DNA of 64,000 bases from Isoetes taiwanensis (lineage: Eukaryota; Streptophyta; Lycopodiopsida; Isoetales; Isoetaceae), in NCBI GenBank assembly GCA_021234155.1, contig JAJEKV010000002.1, positions 27,459,299 to 27,523,298 on the forward strand, read 5' to 3'. Positions 11,486-21,671 of this stretch are shown one piece after another. Below the pieces are notes generated by a model, which searched no databases, was not told where the DNA came from, and was given only the letters and a program-made list of their open reading frames with translations. Within the stretch, counting starts at the first letter, position 1; each line of letters begins with the position of its first letter. The translations under genes were made by a program, and so were the position numbers.

Positions 11486-13128
11486 TGTGACGTTCCAGGG
11501 GAATATACGCCATAAATACGTATATTCCTGGACCCGTCACCATACAAGTCTACCTAGGTAGCCTTGTATGCCTTGGATAAGTGGCAAGGGTGCACATCTA
11601 AGTTAAGTGTTTAACTTAGATAACCTTAGGATAAGGCCCATTTCCACATAGCCTTATCCTATTGGGCAACCGCCACACGGCCTCGTCCTAGTGGTGCCAC
11701 ATGGCATCCCATGTGGACCCACACCTATATTGGCTCTAACCCTAACCCTAGACCCTTTTCCCTGACCTAGCACCTGAACTCTCATCCACGTGCCCGAAAC
11801 CCCGTTTCGAGCACCGTTCGTCATAGTCTAGCCTGGAGCAGTAGCCCCTGGAAGGTGTGTATGATCGTAGAGGGAGCAAGCCTTCGACCCACGTCAAGGA
11901 GCATGGAGACGCCAGGGATGGGAGGAAACGCTTCTGGAGGAGGTAGGTTGAGTAGGGTTCATGTTAGTTCATCTGGAAGTTAGCACTCCAGATGGGTTAG
12001 TATTTCGTGTCTAGAGTAGAGCCACCCTAGAACCATTGTTGAACATCTTGAACCCTAATCAAGGAACCCTAACTGTTAGTTAGATATGTATGATTAGGTT
12101 AAGATGTTCATATGATATTGATCATGATGTGATGTATGTGATGTTGGTTGATCATGTTGCTCCTCTTGTATTGGGAAGGGGGGGTAGAGACCTAGGGCCA
12201 TATGTAGTATGCTCCTAGTGTAGATCCCTTAGTTCCTATTAGTTGCGGCCTGTGCATAGGAACCCACCGGGCTATGGAAGCCATGATGTGACTCAGCACC
12301 ACACAACGGGGCTAGAGGCAAGATGGAGGGTGGATCCCTGCCGAGTGGGGGCTTCGGGGGATCCCACAGTGGGCTAGGCTTATGGTCGGTCACTTCGTGT
12401 GGGCCGAGCATGGGTCCAACACCTCCTGGGGCAATGGTGTCGCCCTGCCTCTCAAGAGCTGCAAGTGTCAGCTTGGCTCTTGTTTTGGGGGGTTCGGTCG
12501 GGTACGAATCGTGTGTCGTCACGATTCTCTAGCCGCCCATGAAGCCTCTAGACCCCGGGAAGGGGAGATGCAACCCTTCCTACCTCGTCGGACCAGGGAG
12601 ATGCAACCTGGAGTAGTCCCGAGGGGTGATGCCCTGGGATTGCGTATCCGGAAGGTTAGAGTCATGCCACAGCTTGATCTAGCTCATCTGCAAAGTATGC
12701 ACAGGAGGGGCGGATGGAGTGGTCAACCCTAGCCATTGTCTTATGCCAGCCCCGCCATTGTTATAACTCGGTCTGTTCTATCTTGAGGCCTATCCAGTCA
12801 GTCGACTACCCTATGTGTCAGAGCCACGGGTAGGAGCTCTCATGTTTTACGGCATATGATTATGTTCTTTGTATCTATGGATATGCGGTTGAGCTACCCT
12901 TCGAGGTAGCATATTGTATTGTATTGCTAGTTCTGACGTGTTCATGCTTCCGCTGTGATAGAAGCCCATAGGGGAAGGGCGCGCAAGACACCTTTGTGTC
13001 CCCTTTCCCGCACCATGGAGGTTCCAGAGTGTGGGACAGACGGAGGGCCTGTGCGGTTGTTGAGCCGGATGGGGGATTTCCTGCCGAGTGTACGGCCGGG
13101 CGCCGTATATTTAGCAGGGAGCGTCACA
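11486..13128 (+). repeat. 5' LTR of element 2 (1643 bp)
   Basis: Nearly the same as 35920-37536 over its whole length. Differences include a roughly 20-bp segment near 12430-12455 (AATGGTGTCGCCCTGCCTCT) missing from the 3' copy, and a 4-bp indel near 12100. It has the perfect terminal inversion TGTGACG/CGTCACA. A short CCCTAACCCTA run near 11740 is internal and is not a telomere. Short open frames in it are not conserved genes. Confidence 0.95.
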
Positions 13129-13129
13129 A

Positions 13130-13141
13130 TGGTATCAGAGC
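13130..13141 (+). other. Primer-binding site of element 2 (initiator Met-tRNA)
   Basis: TGGTATCAGAGC begins two bases after the LTR end (13128). 13142-13658 is a leader with no gene that I can recognise. It is AT-rich toward its end, with ATTAATAATAC-type words near 13500-13560. Confidence 0.92.
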
Positions 13142-13658
13142 GATGTTCTTGGTTGACCAGGAACTAGCACTGACCATAACCATGAAAGTAGTCTAACAGG
13201 CCTATAGGGGTATGAAATTAAAAATTTCTACCATCGAACCTCGAAAATAGGGGAAAAAAATTTTCTCCTAGGTAGTGGGTCCGAAAATAGGTTAAGTGTT
13301 AGACGAAGAAATGAATGAGTCAAATTCACCTTCTAGTAAAATTGGAGTGAAAATTATGCATCTGCATCAAATTTCACCTAAAATGGGTCGAAGAATGATG
13401 CCAATCTGAGACCCGAGTGAAAAATGGCGCAAATCCATAATTAACACTTCAAACTATTAGGAAATTTGAAATTCTAAAGATATAATACGAATTTAAGTAT
13501 GTGTATTAGTAATTAAATATCTATTAATAATACGGGTGGGGGGCTAATAAGTAGGCCTATTAATGGTAGGGAATATTCCCAGGGACCCTCCTTTTTTTTA
13601 AATATCCCTGACACCTCATTTTCCCTCCTTACGTCACCCGTTTTCCACACCGTTAAGT

Positions 13659-14772
13659 ATGGCTCGAACCAAGCAGACAGTTAGGAAGTTTGGGGAGAGG
13701 CCTACACTCTCGATGGCGCAGGTAGCAGCAGGTCGCCATGTCAAGAAGATTCCGCACACCTTCGACCGAAGCCGGGCGAAGAGAAGTTCTCCTCCAGCAG
13801 TGATGACACCTTCCACACCATGGAAGAGGAGGCGCCTAGCAGCAGCAGTTCTTCGTCAGCGGGCACCCAGAGAACCGGCGAGTCCCGTCACTTTGGACCT
13901 TCATCAGACACGGAGGTGGAGCAGCAGGAAGAGCAGCCCCAGCATCAGACCGAGGAGGCGGGCCCTTCGGCACCAAAGAAGAAGGGCAAGGAGAAGGTTG
14001 CAGAGTGGCTGGAGGACAAGGCAGCACGAAAGAAGAGAGAGAGGGAGCTGCTTGAGAGGGAGAGGCGAACGAAGAGAAGGAACGGCGGGCCTCGCCGGAC
14101 CATCGTGATTGAGGAGCCTCCCCGACGCGAAGAGGAGGAGGTGGAAGAAGGAGGAGGCGACGAGGAGAGGATGAAGGGGACGCCGAAGTCGTCGGGGAAA
14201 CGTCAAACCCCGACGCAAGACCACCTTACCCGAAGTGGCCCAAGCCACCTAAGGTGGTCAAGAAGCAGAAGGCGGGCGAGCGACCGTTCGCTTTGAAGGA
14301 GGAGCGCCTCTTCAGACGCCGCCTCAAGGCGTACGAAGAATACCTCCGTCGTTGGACGAGGTATAACGACTGGTACTGCCGCCAAAACGTCCAACGCTAC
14401 ATGGAGGGAGGTCGACCAGCAAAGAACCAGCCCAAGCCGCCGCCGCCACGACCGGAGAAGCCAAAGAAGGTCCACCACGGACCAAATTCTAGGCATGCCT
14501 GAGTTTTTCGGGAGATTAAGCACTTTCAACAGTGCACTAATCTCCTGATTAGGAAGGCACCTTTCGAGCGGCTCATGCGAGAGGTGATGCAGGAGTTCGT
14601 CACCGACTATAGAGTGACGTCGCTCACAACAAGGGTGTTGCAGGTAGCTGCGGAGGCCGAGCTCACCCAGCTCTTCGAGGAAGGAAACCTCTACGCAATC
14701 CATGCGAAGAGGGTAACACTGATGCCCAAGGATCTACACTTGGCGCGCCGGATCCGCAAGGAGTACCCTTGA
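13659..14772 (+). pseudogene. Histone H3-like gene inside element 2 (H3 tail, charged linker, H3 fold)
   Basis: Read across three frames, this is one H3-related gene of about 371 codons; canonical H3 has about 135. Frame A from ATG 13659 begins MARTKQTVRK, the H3 amino tail with K4 and K9 kept and A7 changed to V. Residues 25-35 (GRHVKKIPHTF) resemble the H3 K36/K37 region. The frame then changes near 13761-13800. The linker is rich in Ser, Glu, Lys and Arg, with PKKKGKEK as a possible nuclear signal and a likely coiled coil. A second frame change lies near 14150-14165. From 14509 [16 protein letters not shown] starts a full histone fold: alpha-N/alpha-1, [18 protein letters not shown] (alpha-2), [13 protein letters not shown] (loop 2) and LARRIR (alpha-3), ending at TGA 14770-14772. 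By hand against remembered H3, about 37 of the last 61 residues agree and loop 1 has the H3 length, not the longer CenH3 one. K56 is Q and K79 is V. TGA at 14500-14502 lies just before the fold. The copy is broken; its role in the element is unknown. Confidence 0.88.
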
Positions 14773-14980
14773 AGACCCAAATTTTGTGTAATGTTAGTAA
14801 TTAATGTAATCGAACTGTTTTCCTTATAAATATATAAAACTTGTTTTGTAAATTGGTTCGATAATTGCACGAAGATGTGGTTAACTGGCTCTAATTCTAG
14901 TTTTAGTTTTGTGTATCATGATTAAAATATTTATAGTAAGTTTAATTAGTTAAAAACCTAATAAAAATTGTTGTTTCAAA

Positions 14981-15069
14981 GCCAAATCCCCGAAACCGGG
15001 TCGGACCGCGCCGAAGCCACCTGCGTTCGCGACGCAGAGGCGTCTGGCGCGCACCAACCCGATTTCGCC
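14981..15069 (+). repeat. 90-bp GC-rich repeat, copy 1, with inverted ends
   Basis: The copy begins with CGAAACCGGGTCGG and ends with AACCCGATTTCGCC, so its ends are inverted with one difference. Its middle contains the hairpin CTGCGTTCGCGACGCAG (6-bp stem) and GGCGTCTGGCGCGCACC. The second copy is at 15172-15261. It could be a small foldback element or a duplicated regulatory module. Confidence 0.8.
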
Positions 15070-15171
15070 GATCGGACACCATTTGATGTCCATTTTGCAT
15101 GCGGAAAGTTTCTAGTTAGATTAGAATCATGCCAAATAGCCATCTCCAAACTTCCAGAAATTCAAATCTGA

Positions 15172-15261
15172 GCCAAAAATTCCCGAAATCGGGTCGGACC
15201 GCGCCAAACCCACCTGCGTTTGCGACGCAGAGGCGTCTGGCGCGCACCAACCCGGTTTCGC
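15172..15261 (+). repeat. 90-bp GC-rich repeat, copy 2, with inverted ends
   Basis: The copy begins CGAAATCGGGTCGG and ends AACCCGGTTTCGCC. It keeps the hairpin as CTGCGTTTGCGACGCAG and the GGCGTCTGGCGCGCACC core. It lies about 175 bp upstream of the TATA box of the 507-codon ORF. Confidence 0.8.
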
Positions 15262-15433
15262 CCAATTTTGCCCAATTTGACCAAATTTTATTCAACAAAC
15301 TGCCATGTAGTGTTTCTTGCTTTGTTTTGCTTAGATTTGCACTTCATGGTGCCTTAATTGGACACCCATAGCCATAGAACAGAAGTTTTTCCCATCAAGA
15401 ACCCTTGTGCACGGAACCCGAGGCATCCCTAGT

Positions 15434-15442
15434 CTATAAAAA
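15434..15442 (+). promoter_or_regulatory. TATA box upstream of the 507-codon ORF
   Basis: CTATAAAAAGG is a strong plant-type TATA element. It lies about 115 bp before the ATG at 15553, with a pyrimidine-rich leader (TTTTCTCCCCATC) between. A private promoter would let the ORF be expressed apart from the LTR. Confidence 0.6.
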
Positions 15443-15552
15443 GGGCCCTCATTTGTCATTTTCTCCCCATCAAAACTGCTCTCAGCCCTTTTGACGATTT
15501 TCTAACTCCTTGCTTATCCTCTTCAGCCATTTTTCATACTCCTCTCTGCTCA

Positions 15553-17076
15553 ATGGCGCCCTCAAACTTTGTGAGATGGTATGATGCTGCCAATCACATC
15601 CGTGATTTTCCTGCTGACCAAGCCTTCCATGTCTTCGATCACCTCTTTGATCTCCATGCCACATTGACTAGAACCCCCTATTACACTGATATCATTTGCC
15701 AGTATGACCAGCAGATCCTACCCTGGGAAGTTAGCTTGCCACCTAGGGGTGGGAAATGGGTTTCCTTAGACTCTCTTACCCAAGCCATAGGTGGGGGATC
15801 CAGGGGCAAGAGTAGGCTGTGGGATAGGACCAGAAACATGCCAGACTACATGACCTGTAAGCATCATAGGCATAGATACCTCTCAGCCCAAGCAGACTTA
15901 GCTTTGTTCATGCAGTACAAGGCAGTCAACCAACCAGGGGAGCCGTCAATTCAACCTTTGGATCTGGCACCTCTCGACACTCGGAGGGCACAGATAGACA
16001 TCCACGAGATCCAGGCTACGGAGTACGAATACTACGGCTCCACATCAGGAACACCCATGTTGCAGATTGAGCAGGATTATGAAGAGCAAGAGGAGGAGAA
16101 CCCAAGTTGGGAAATGAGAGAGGCAAGAAGGATGGAGAGGCGTATAGCACGACAAGAAGAAGTATTAAGGCGAGATTTCGAACCGCCTGTTGGTATCACG
16201 GCCCTGACCCCAGTCATCATCGACGGCGAGGAGTACATACTCGCCACCGACATCCTCAACCTTCCCTATTGCCAAGAAGAAGGTCTCAGGATCGATGAGC
16301 TCCTAGGCCTAGTTGCACAAGAGCAAGGCAGTGACTTCATCGACTACTCCTATCAGGAAATTCCAAGGGAAGTAGCCGAGCGACACTCCTACGCGGGGGA
16401 AACCATGTCAGACATTCAAGCTTATCAGCAGATAAGGCAGATGTATCAGCATCAGGAACCCATCATTCCAGAAGAAGAATTCCAGCAGATTCAAAGCAGG
16501 TTGTACAAGCCGGGAAGAGGTCCAAGCTCCAGCCGACCAATGCGCTCCAGGAGCATGCGTGAAGCCTCTAGCAGCATCAACTTGGAGAACGCAACAACAA
16601 TGTGGAGGGATCACGAAGATCTCATCGCACTAGACATCTTCGGCGAGGCAGCTCAGAGGAAAGGTACGGGAACCGGGGGCACAGGGAAAGGCAAGGCACT
16701 CAGATACTATCTTCCGGCCCTCAGTCAAGGGCAGATGATAGTTTTCCATAAAGAGTTCAGCCCAAGAGGAGAAGAGTCGGTGGCGCTACTTATAGCACTC
16801 TCAGGATTCGGACAACATGCCAGGATAGATTATGTTGCAGATCATGTTATCCTCTTCAAGCGATCCGTAGTTCTCCATGCCCTCGACTTCGCCAGGGGCC
16901 ACCTCAGGGATGCACACTTGTCAGTAGTGGCGGCAACTGCACCAGAACTTCCGGCACCACAGATGGCAAGAGCATTAGAGGGAGGATCGGCGGCAAGAAT
17001 TCTGCAGAATGTCGGCAAGGGGCTACGATTGAAGAATGTCAAGAACTTCTTCAAGTCTATGAGGGGGCATCGATGA
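15553..17076 (+). CDS. 507-aa protein of unknown function carried by element 2
   Basis: A single undamaged frame from ATG 15553 to TGA 17074-17076, the longest intact ORF in a window where nearly every other frame is broken. I do not recognise the family. Residues 1-120 are mixed alpha/beta-like and rich in aromatics and His (starts MAPSNFVRWYDAANHIRDF; a KHHRHRYLSAQADLALF segment follows). Residues about 165-230 are acidic and coiled-coil-like (EEQEEENPSWEMREARRME). Residues about 330-375 are Ser/Arg/Gly-rich and likely disordered. The C-terminal 130 residues look folded, and the tail is basic (GKGLRLKNVKNFFKSMRGHR). There is no signal peptide, membrane segment, zinc knuckle or RT motif. It lies between the H3-like gene and gag. 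The LINE inserted just beyond its stop (17080) cut its 3' untranslated region. It may be an accessory retroelement protein or a captured host gene. Confidence 0.75.
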   Translation: MAPSNFVRWYDAANHIRDFPADQAFHVFDHLFDLHATLTRTPYYTDIICQYDQQILPWEVSLPPRGGKWVSLDSLTQAIGGGSRGKSRLWDRTRNMPDYMTCKHHRHRYLSAQADLALFMQYKAVNQPGEPSIQPLDLAPLDTRRAQIDIHEIQATEYEYYGSTSGTPMLQIEQDYEEQEEENPSWEMREARRMERRIARQEEVLRRDFEPPVGITALTPVIIDGEEYILATDILNLPYCQEEGLRIDELLGLVAQEQGSDFIDYSYQEIPREVAERHSYAGETMSDIQAYQQIRQMYQHQEPIIPEEEFQQIQSRLYKPGRGPSSSRPMRSRSMREASSSINLENATTMWRDHEDLIALDIFGEAAQRKGTGTGGTGKGKALRYYLPALSQGQMIVFHKEFSPRGEESVALLIALSGFGQHARIDYVADHVILFKRSVVLHALDFARGHLRDAHLSVVAATAPELPAPQMARALEGGSAARILQNVGKGLRLKNVKNFFKSMRGHR

Positions 17077-17079
17077 GGG

Positions 17080-17088
17080 AAAATTTGC
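17080..17088 (+). repeat. LINE target-site duplication, left copy
   Basis: AAAATTTGC lies directly before the antisense poly-T of the LINE and recurs at 24799-24807 beyond its 5' end. The match may extend into the following TTT. This sets the limits of the insertion. Confidence 0.9.
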
Positions 17089-17429
17089 TTTTTTTTTTTT
17101 TTTGAGAGAGTAAGAGTGAATTTTTCCATTAATCAAGAAACACAGTACATAGTTCTGCTTTGATCAGCAGATTAAAGCATAACAAAGATCTTTATACATA
17201 AACGTCCATCAAAATGTTGTGATGTGCAGTCTGAAAAATATGCAGCAGAAATCAGATCCTGGGATGAGCTGAATTGATCAAAGGATAGCTGATAATTAGA
17301 GATAATCTTCCAAAAATGAGATAGTCTTCAAAAATGTGTAGAAATCACGACCCCAACCAGTAGTTATTGTTAAAACCTGAAAGTAACATCAACCAAAATT
17401 CTGCTAGATTAGGAAATACCATTGAGCAA

Positions 17430-20400
17430 TTAATGTCTTAGCGGGGGTTGGATAGGAAGCCGATACAAAGATGGGGCTACTGGTCCGCGAAGTGAGAGGG
17501 AGTCAAGCTTAGAGTTGAAGAAGGCATAGAAAGAGTCAGCAGATCCAAAGGTGTAACTGCCAGTAATCTGCTCAGCAATGCTACCCACGCAAGAGAGGTC
17601 AGATACAATCAAACAAAGCAAGGAACCAAACAAATCAGCCAACAGTCTGTGAGTATAGTACTGCTCTCTGAATCTTGAGAATTGTTCCTCAGTCATGTAT
17701 CTGTGGTACATGGAGAGAAAATCAAACATAGTATAGACTTGCACCACCTCTCTGCAGAACATTCTTGCAATATTCGTGTCCAAATTTTCTTCATTTTCAG
17801 AGAGTTTGTTGAAGAACAGTTTTAGGTCAAGATCAACATCCCTTTTGAGTAGATTGTCATCCATTTCACCCATGCTCTTCTTGCATTTCTTCAAGTAGGC
17901 TAACATCATCACCAAAAGCAGAATTAGAATTGATAACATTGAAGTTAGCTACAAATAAATCAAAAGACCCCCTGAAATGACCAACCAAATCCCATTTTCT
18001 GTCATATTTATCAGATTGCTTCCTTTTGTGTGCTGTAGCAGTAGACTGAATATCAAGTTGAAAATGCAATTTGATCCAAAAAATAGAGAAATTCTTTTTA
18101 CCATAAACTACTCTATTTCTTGCCTTCCAGATATTCCAAAGAGCAATAAACATGATAGTGTTAGCAAAAGTGCAACCATTTTGGACATAAGACAGCAAAT
18201 TTCCGAGAGATCCCATTAGGGAAAAAACTGACCCAACTTATCATCAAACCAAGACCAAAAAGAATTAAGCTTAGGGCAGATAAAGATGTGCTCAAGATCT
18301 TCCTCCAGACTGCAGTGAAGCTGGCACAAGGCAGATATGTTGTCATTCCTGAGGGAGAGAAGTTGTAAATTAGGAATGCTTTTATTAGCTAACAACCAAA
18401 TAAAGAAGTTGACCTTGGGGAAGCAATAAGAGTTCCAAACATCATGAAATAGAGATTTGGCCTCCTCCATAGTGATAGACCATTTGAGACCAGCTTTGGA
18501 AGGATTGTCAGAATTCCTAATAGCAGAATAGATTTGACTGACCTTATATAAACACTTACCTGCAATGCTCCAATTGGTTGCCTTGGGGACAATATTATTT
18601 AACCAAGTCTGAGGAAGGATCGACTTAATGTGCAGATAGATCTTTTTGTCACTAGAAGTGCCATGAACTAAGTTTTTCAGATTGGTCCAAGAGATGAGCT
18701 TATTATTCAGATATAGGTCACCTAGGAAAATAAGGCCATAATCAGACCATTTCTTATAAATTCTTGGGTGTCTCAAGGCAAGAGTCTTACTAGGATGATT
18801 CTTCAAAATTGGATTCCAAAAAATAGTCATTTGCAAGTTGAGATCTTGAGGATCATCATAAACATAGGCAGATTGTACTTTGTTCCAAGCCATAATGAAG
18901 TTTCTCATAAGAGGGGAAGTATTTGCACCAGCCTGGAGAACATTAAAACAGGAATCAGGTAAAATATGCTCAATTGTAGGATGGCCAACCAAGTGAGAGC
19001 AGAAGAGCCAGTATCTGATAAAATGAGAGGATGGACCAGCATTATTCGTGAGGGATTTCCATATGTATTTGTCAGCCAGAGCACAGGCTTGTAGATAAAG
19101 ATCCTTGCAGCCAAGACCACCATATTTTTTAGGCCTGGACACATAATTCCATCCAACAAGATGAGAGCCTTTCCAAATGAACTTTCTGATAATCTTTTCA
19201 ATCTCGGAATAGATTGACTTAGGGGCCACTAAAGCAGAGGAAAAATAGATGTGAGTGCTGGCCAGGACAGAGTTTGCAATAATAGATCTACCAGCAAAGG
19301 ACAATTCACCTCTGAAATTATTTAGTTTTTTCCTTATTCTGTCTATTCTGCCATAGGCCTTTAAGATTAGGATTAAGAGACAAAGGCATACCTAATAGAG
19401 TGGAGGCATGATGAGTATTGACAACCTTGAGATTAGCAAAGTTTGGCTGGATATTATCACCAATGATCACACATTTAGCCAAGTTTAGGTGGACCCCAGA
19501 AGCAGCAGAGAATTGATTGATAATGTCAAGAAAGAAATCAATGTTAGATATATCAGCATCTAAAAAGGCAAAAGTATCATCAGCATATTGAGAGAGAGTT
19601 AGGGACTCATCACTATTTGGCAGATTAAGACCTTTAATCATCCCAAGCTCCTTGAAATGAAGAACAGCCTTTGTAAGCATTTCAGCTACTATCAAGAATA
19701 AATAGGGGGCTTGTCTGACTCCTCTAGATAAGGGAAAGAATTGGGAGGGGAAGCCATTAATAATGACAGCAGAATGAGAGAAAGTATTCAAACCATGAAT
19801 TAGCAGCCTTAATTTAGGATGAAACCCAAATTTTGAGAGAGCAAGATCAAGAAAATCCCATCTCACTGTATCAAAGGCTCGCTTAAAATCCAGTTTAAGG
19901 AGCACACAATTTTGATTGGAGATGCTATTCCAATGAAGACCTTCCATAGCAGTGATGTAATTGTCCAATATAAATCTATTAGGAAGAAAAGCTGACTGAT
20001 AGAGAGATATGTTCTTCTGCAGAAATACTTTGATTCTATTTGCAATTATCTTGGCACAGATCTTATAAGAGGTATTGGTTAAAGAGATCGGCCTCCAATC
20101 TGAGAAAGTAGATGGATTGTCCACTTTAGGAATGAGGGAAATAAAACCAGCAGAGATTGAAGGATGTAAGAAATTGGCCTCCCAAAAACCTGAAACCATG
20201 GAAATGATATCATGTTTAAGAATATCCCAGAAGTGAACATAGAATTCACTAGGAAGACCATCAGGACCAGGGGATTTGCCTTTGCCAAAGGATCTGAGAA
20301 CCTTGAAAATCTCATCTTCTCCAGGGGGAGTCACAATAGAATCATCCATATTATCCATAGAAGATGGAATGATCACATCCAGCAAATCAAGAAATTTTCT

Positions 20401-21628
20401 TTCCTTGACAAGGTCAATTTGCTGAGCTGGAGTTTTGGAAAAAAGAGTGGCATAGTTCTCTTGGAAGAAAGACTTAATAAGCTTGGAGTCATTCAGGGAA
20501 ATTCCAGTGTCAGTCTGAACTTGAGTGATAGCATTTCTAAGCAGTCTGACTTTAGCCATTTTAAAGAAAAAACTGGAGCTGCCATAGTCCATGTCCTTAT
20601 TAAATTTAATCTTACATTTGATGGAAGAGCTTTTGGCCTCAATTTCCTCAACACTTTTTAGGTAATTTTCTAGAAGTTCCTCACCAATATGAAGGTTAAG
20701 ATTGTGAGGATCTTCTTGAAGGAGAGATCTAATATCCCTCATCTTGGCAAGCAATTGCTCTTTTTCATTGATTTTGGCCAAATGTTTGCTTTTAGACCAA
20801 CCTTTAATCCAACTCTTGACCTTCTTGATTTTGCCATAAAATCTTTTTCATTGATCACTGATTACCTTCATCAGGGATATTGAGATAGAAATCTTTGAAG
20901 TCTCTAACAAAGGAGTCATTCTCTAGAAGAGCACAGTTAAATTTGTAAGATACATTGCCATCCCTAGGTGTTTGATTCAATTGCTTAGTACATAAAAATT
21001 GAGGCTGATGGTCTGATATTATATTGCCTTCATCACTAGTGACATAGCAATTATCCCAAAGGGATGAGGTTGGACTACACACATAAAATCTGTCCAGGGT
21101 ACAGTAGACTCTTTTGTCACCTTTTTGCTTATTAGACCAAGTAAAAGAAGCAGTAGAGGAAGGCACATAAACCAATGAAGTGTCAGAGATAAAAGAATCC
21201 CAATTAGATCTCTCTAAAGTAGACATATTGAGATGGTTGCCTAGTTTCATATTCCAGGAGGGAGTGTTATTAAAATCCCCCCTATAATCCAGTCCAGGAT
21301 AGGATTAGCATGCATCCAAGTTTTGATTTCAGACCAAAGAACTCTTTCTTTTGGGTTGGTGGAGGCATAAACATTTATAACTCCAAAAGTGGAATCTTGT
21401 AACTGAAATATGACAGCTTGCCACATCTTAGAGGGGGAGTTATGGAAAGAGAGATGTTTCAGATTTTTCCATATCATGATAATACCTCCACTTCGAGATT
21501 TCAAATTTGGGAAGCTTAACTTCCTGCAGCAGAATTATATCAGAGTTATAATTCCTAAGTTGGGAGATGGCACGTCTCCTTTTGATTGGGCCTTTAATAC
21601 CCCTAACATTCCAGGAGATGATCTTCAT
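17430..21628 (-). pseudogene. LINE ORF2: endonuclease, reverse transcriptase, zf-RVT, frameshifted
   Basis: Start at ATG 21628 (MKIISWNVRGIKGP), the usual start of the APE-type endonuclease, with LLQEVK and a later SDHQP segment. A frame change lies in the G-run near 21280, where the GGDFN motif would be. Reverse transcriptase occupies about 19318-20781, with GKSPGPDGLPSEFY, RPISLTN, KLDFKRAFDTVRW and the catalytic YADD at 19576-19587. zf-RVT follows at about 18216-19304 (KKYGGLGCKDL; CQLHCSLEEDLEHIFICPKL). The frame changes again near 18216 and 17900. The last part (17430-17880) encodes about 150 residues past the usual LINE C-terminus (NLLKRDVDLDLKLFFNKL...); I do not recognise it. ORF2 performs target-primed reverse transcription. 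This copy cannot make a full-length protein. Confidence 0.9.
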
Positions 21629-21671
21629 GGTCAGCTTAAAAAGAACAGAAGAAAAGAAGGAAGGAAAAAGA

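Larger units (their letters stand above)
14773..15430 (+). other. Spacer between the H3-like gene and the 507-codon ORF
   Basis: 14773-14980 is AT-rich and looks like a 3' untranslated and intergenic stretch. Two GC-rich repeats follow (annotated separately). 15262-15430 is noncoding DNA leading to a TATA box. Confidence 0.6.

Noticed and set aside
11735-11757. Telomere-like CCCTAACCCTA run (also near 36170)
   Set aside because: Only two or three units, inside both LTR copies of element 2, so it is part of the LTR and not an interstitial telomere.
12229-13196. Short ORFs on both strands in the element 2 LTRs
   Set aside because: They overlap each other, change between the two LTR copies, and match no family.
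13735-14165. Introns as an explanation for the frame changes in the H3-like gene
   Set aside because: The frames overlap or abut with almost no spare sequence and no convincing GT...AG pair, so frameshifts are simpler.
14203-14703. 166-codon minus-strand ORF opposite the H3-like gene
   Set aside because: A shadow of the GC-rich coding strand; the plus-strand reading gives a clear histone fold.
13659-14772. CenH3 (centromeric H3) as the identity of the H3-like gene
   Set aside because: Loop 1 has canonical H3 length and the tail is the conserved H3 tail; CenH3 usually has a longer loop 1 and a divergent tail. A profile comparison would settle it.
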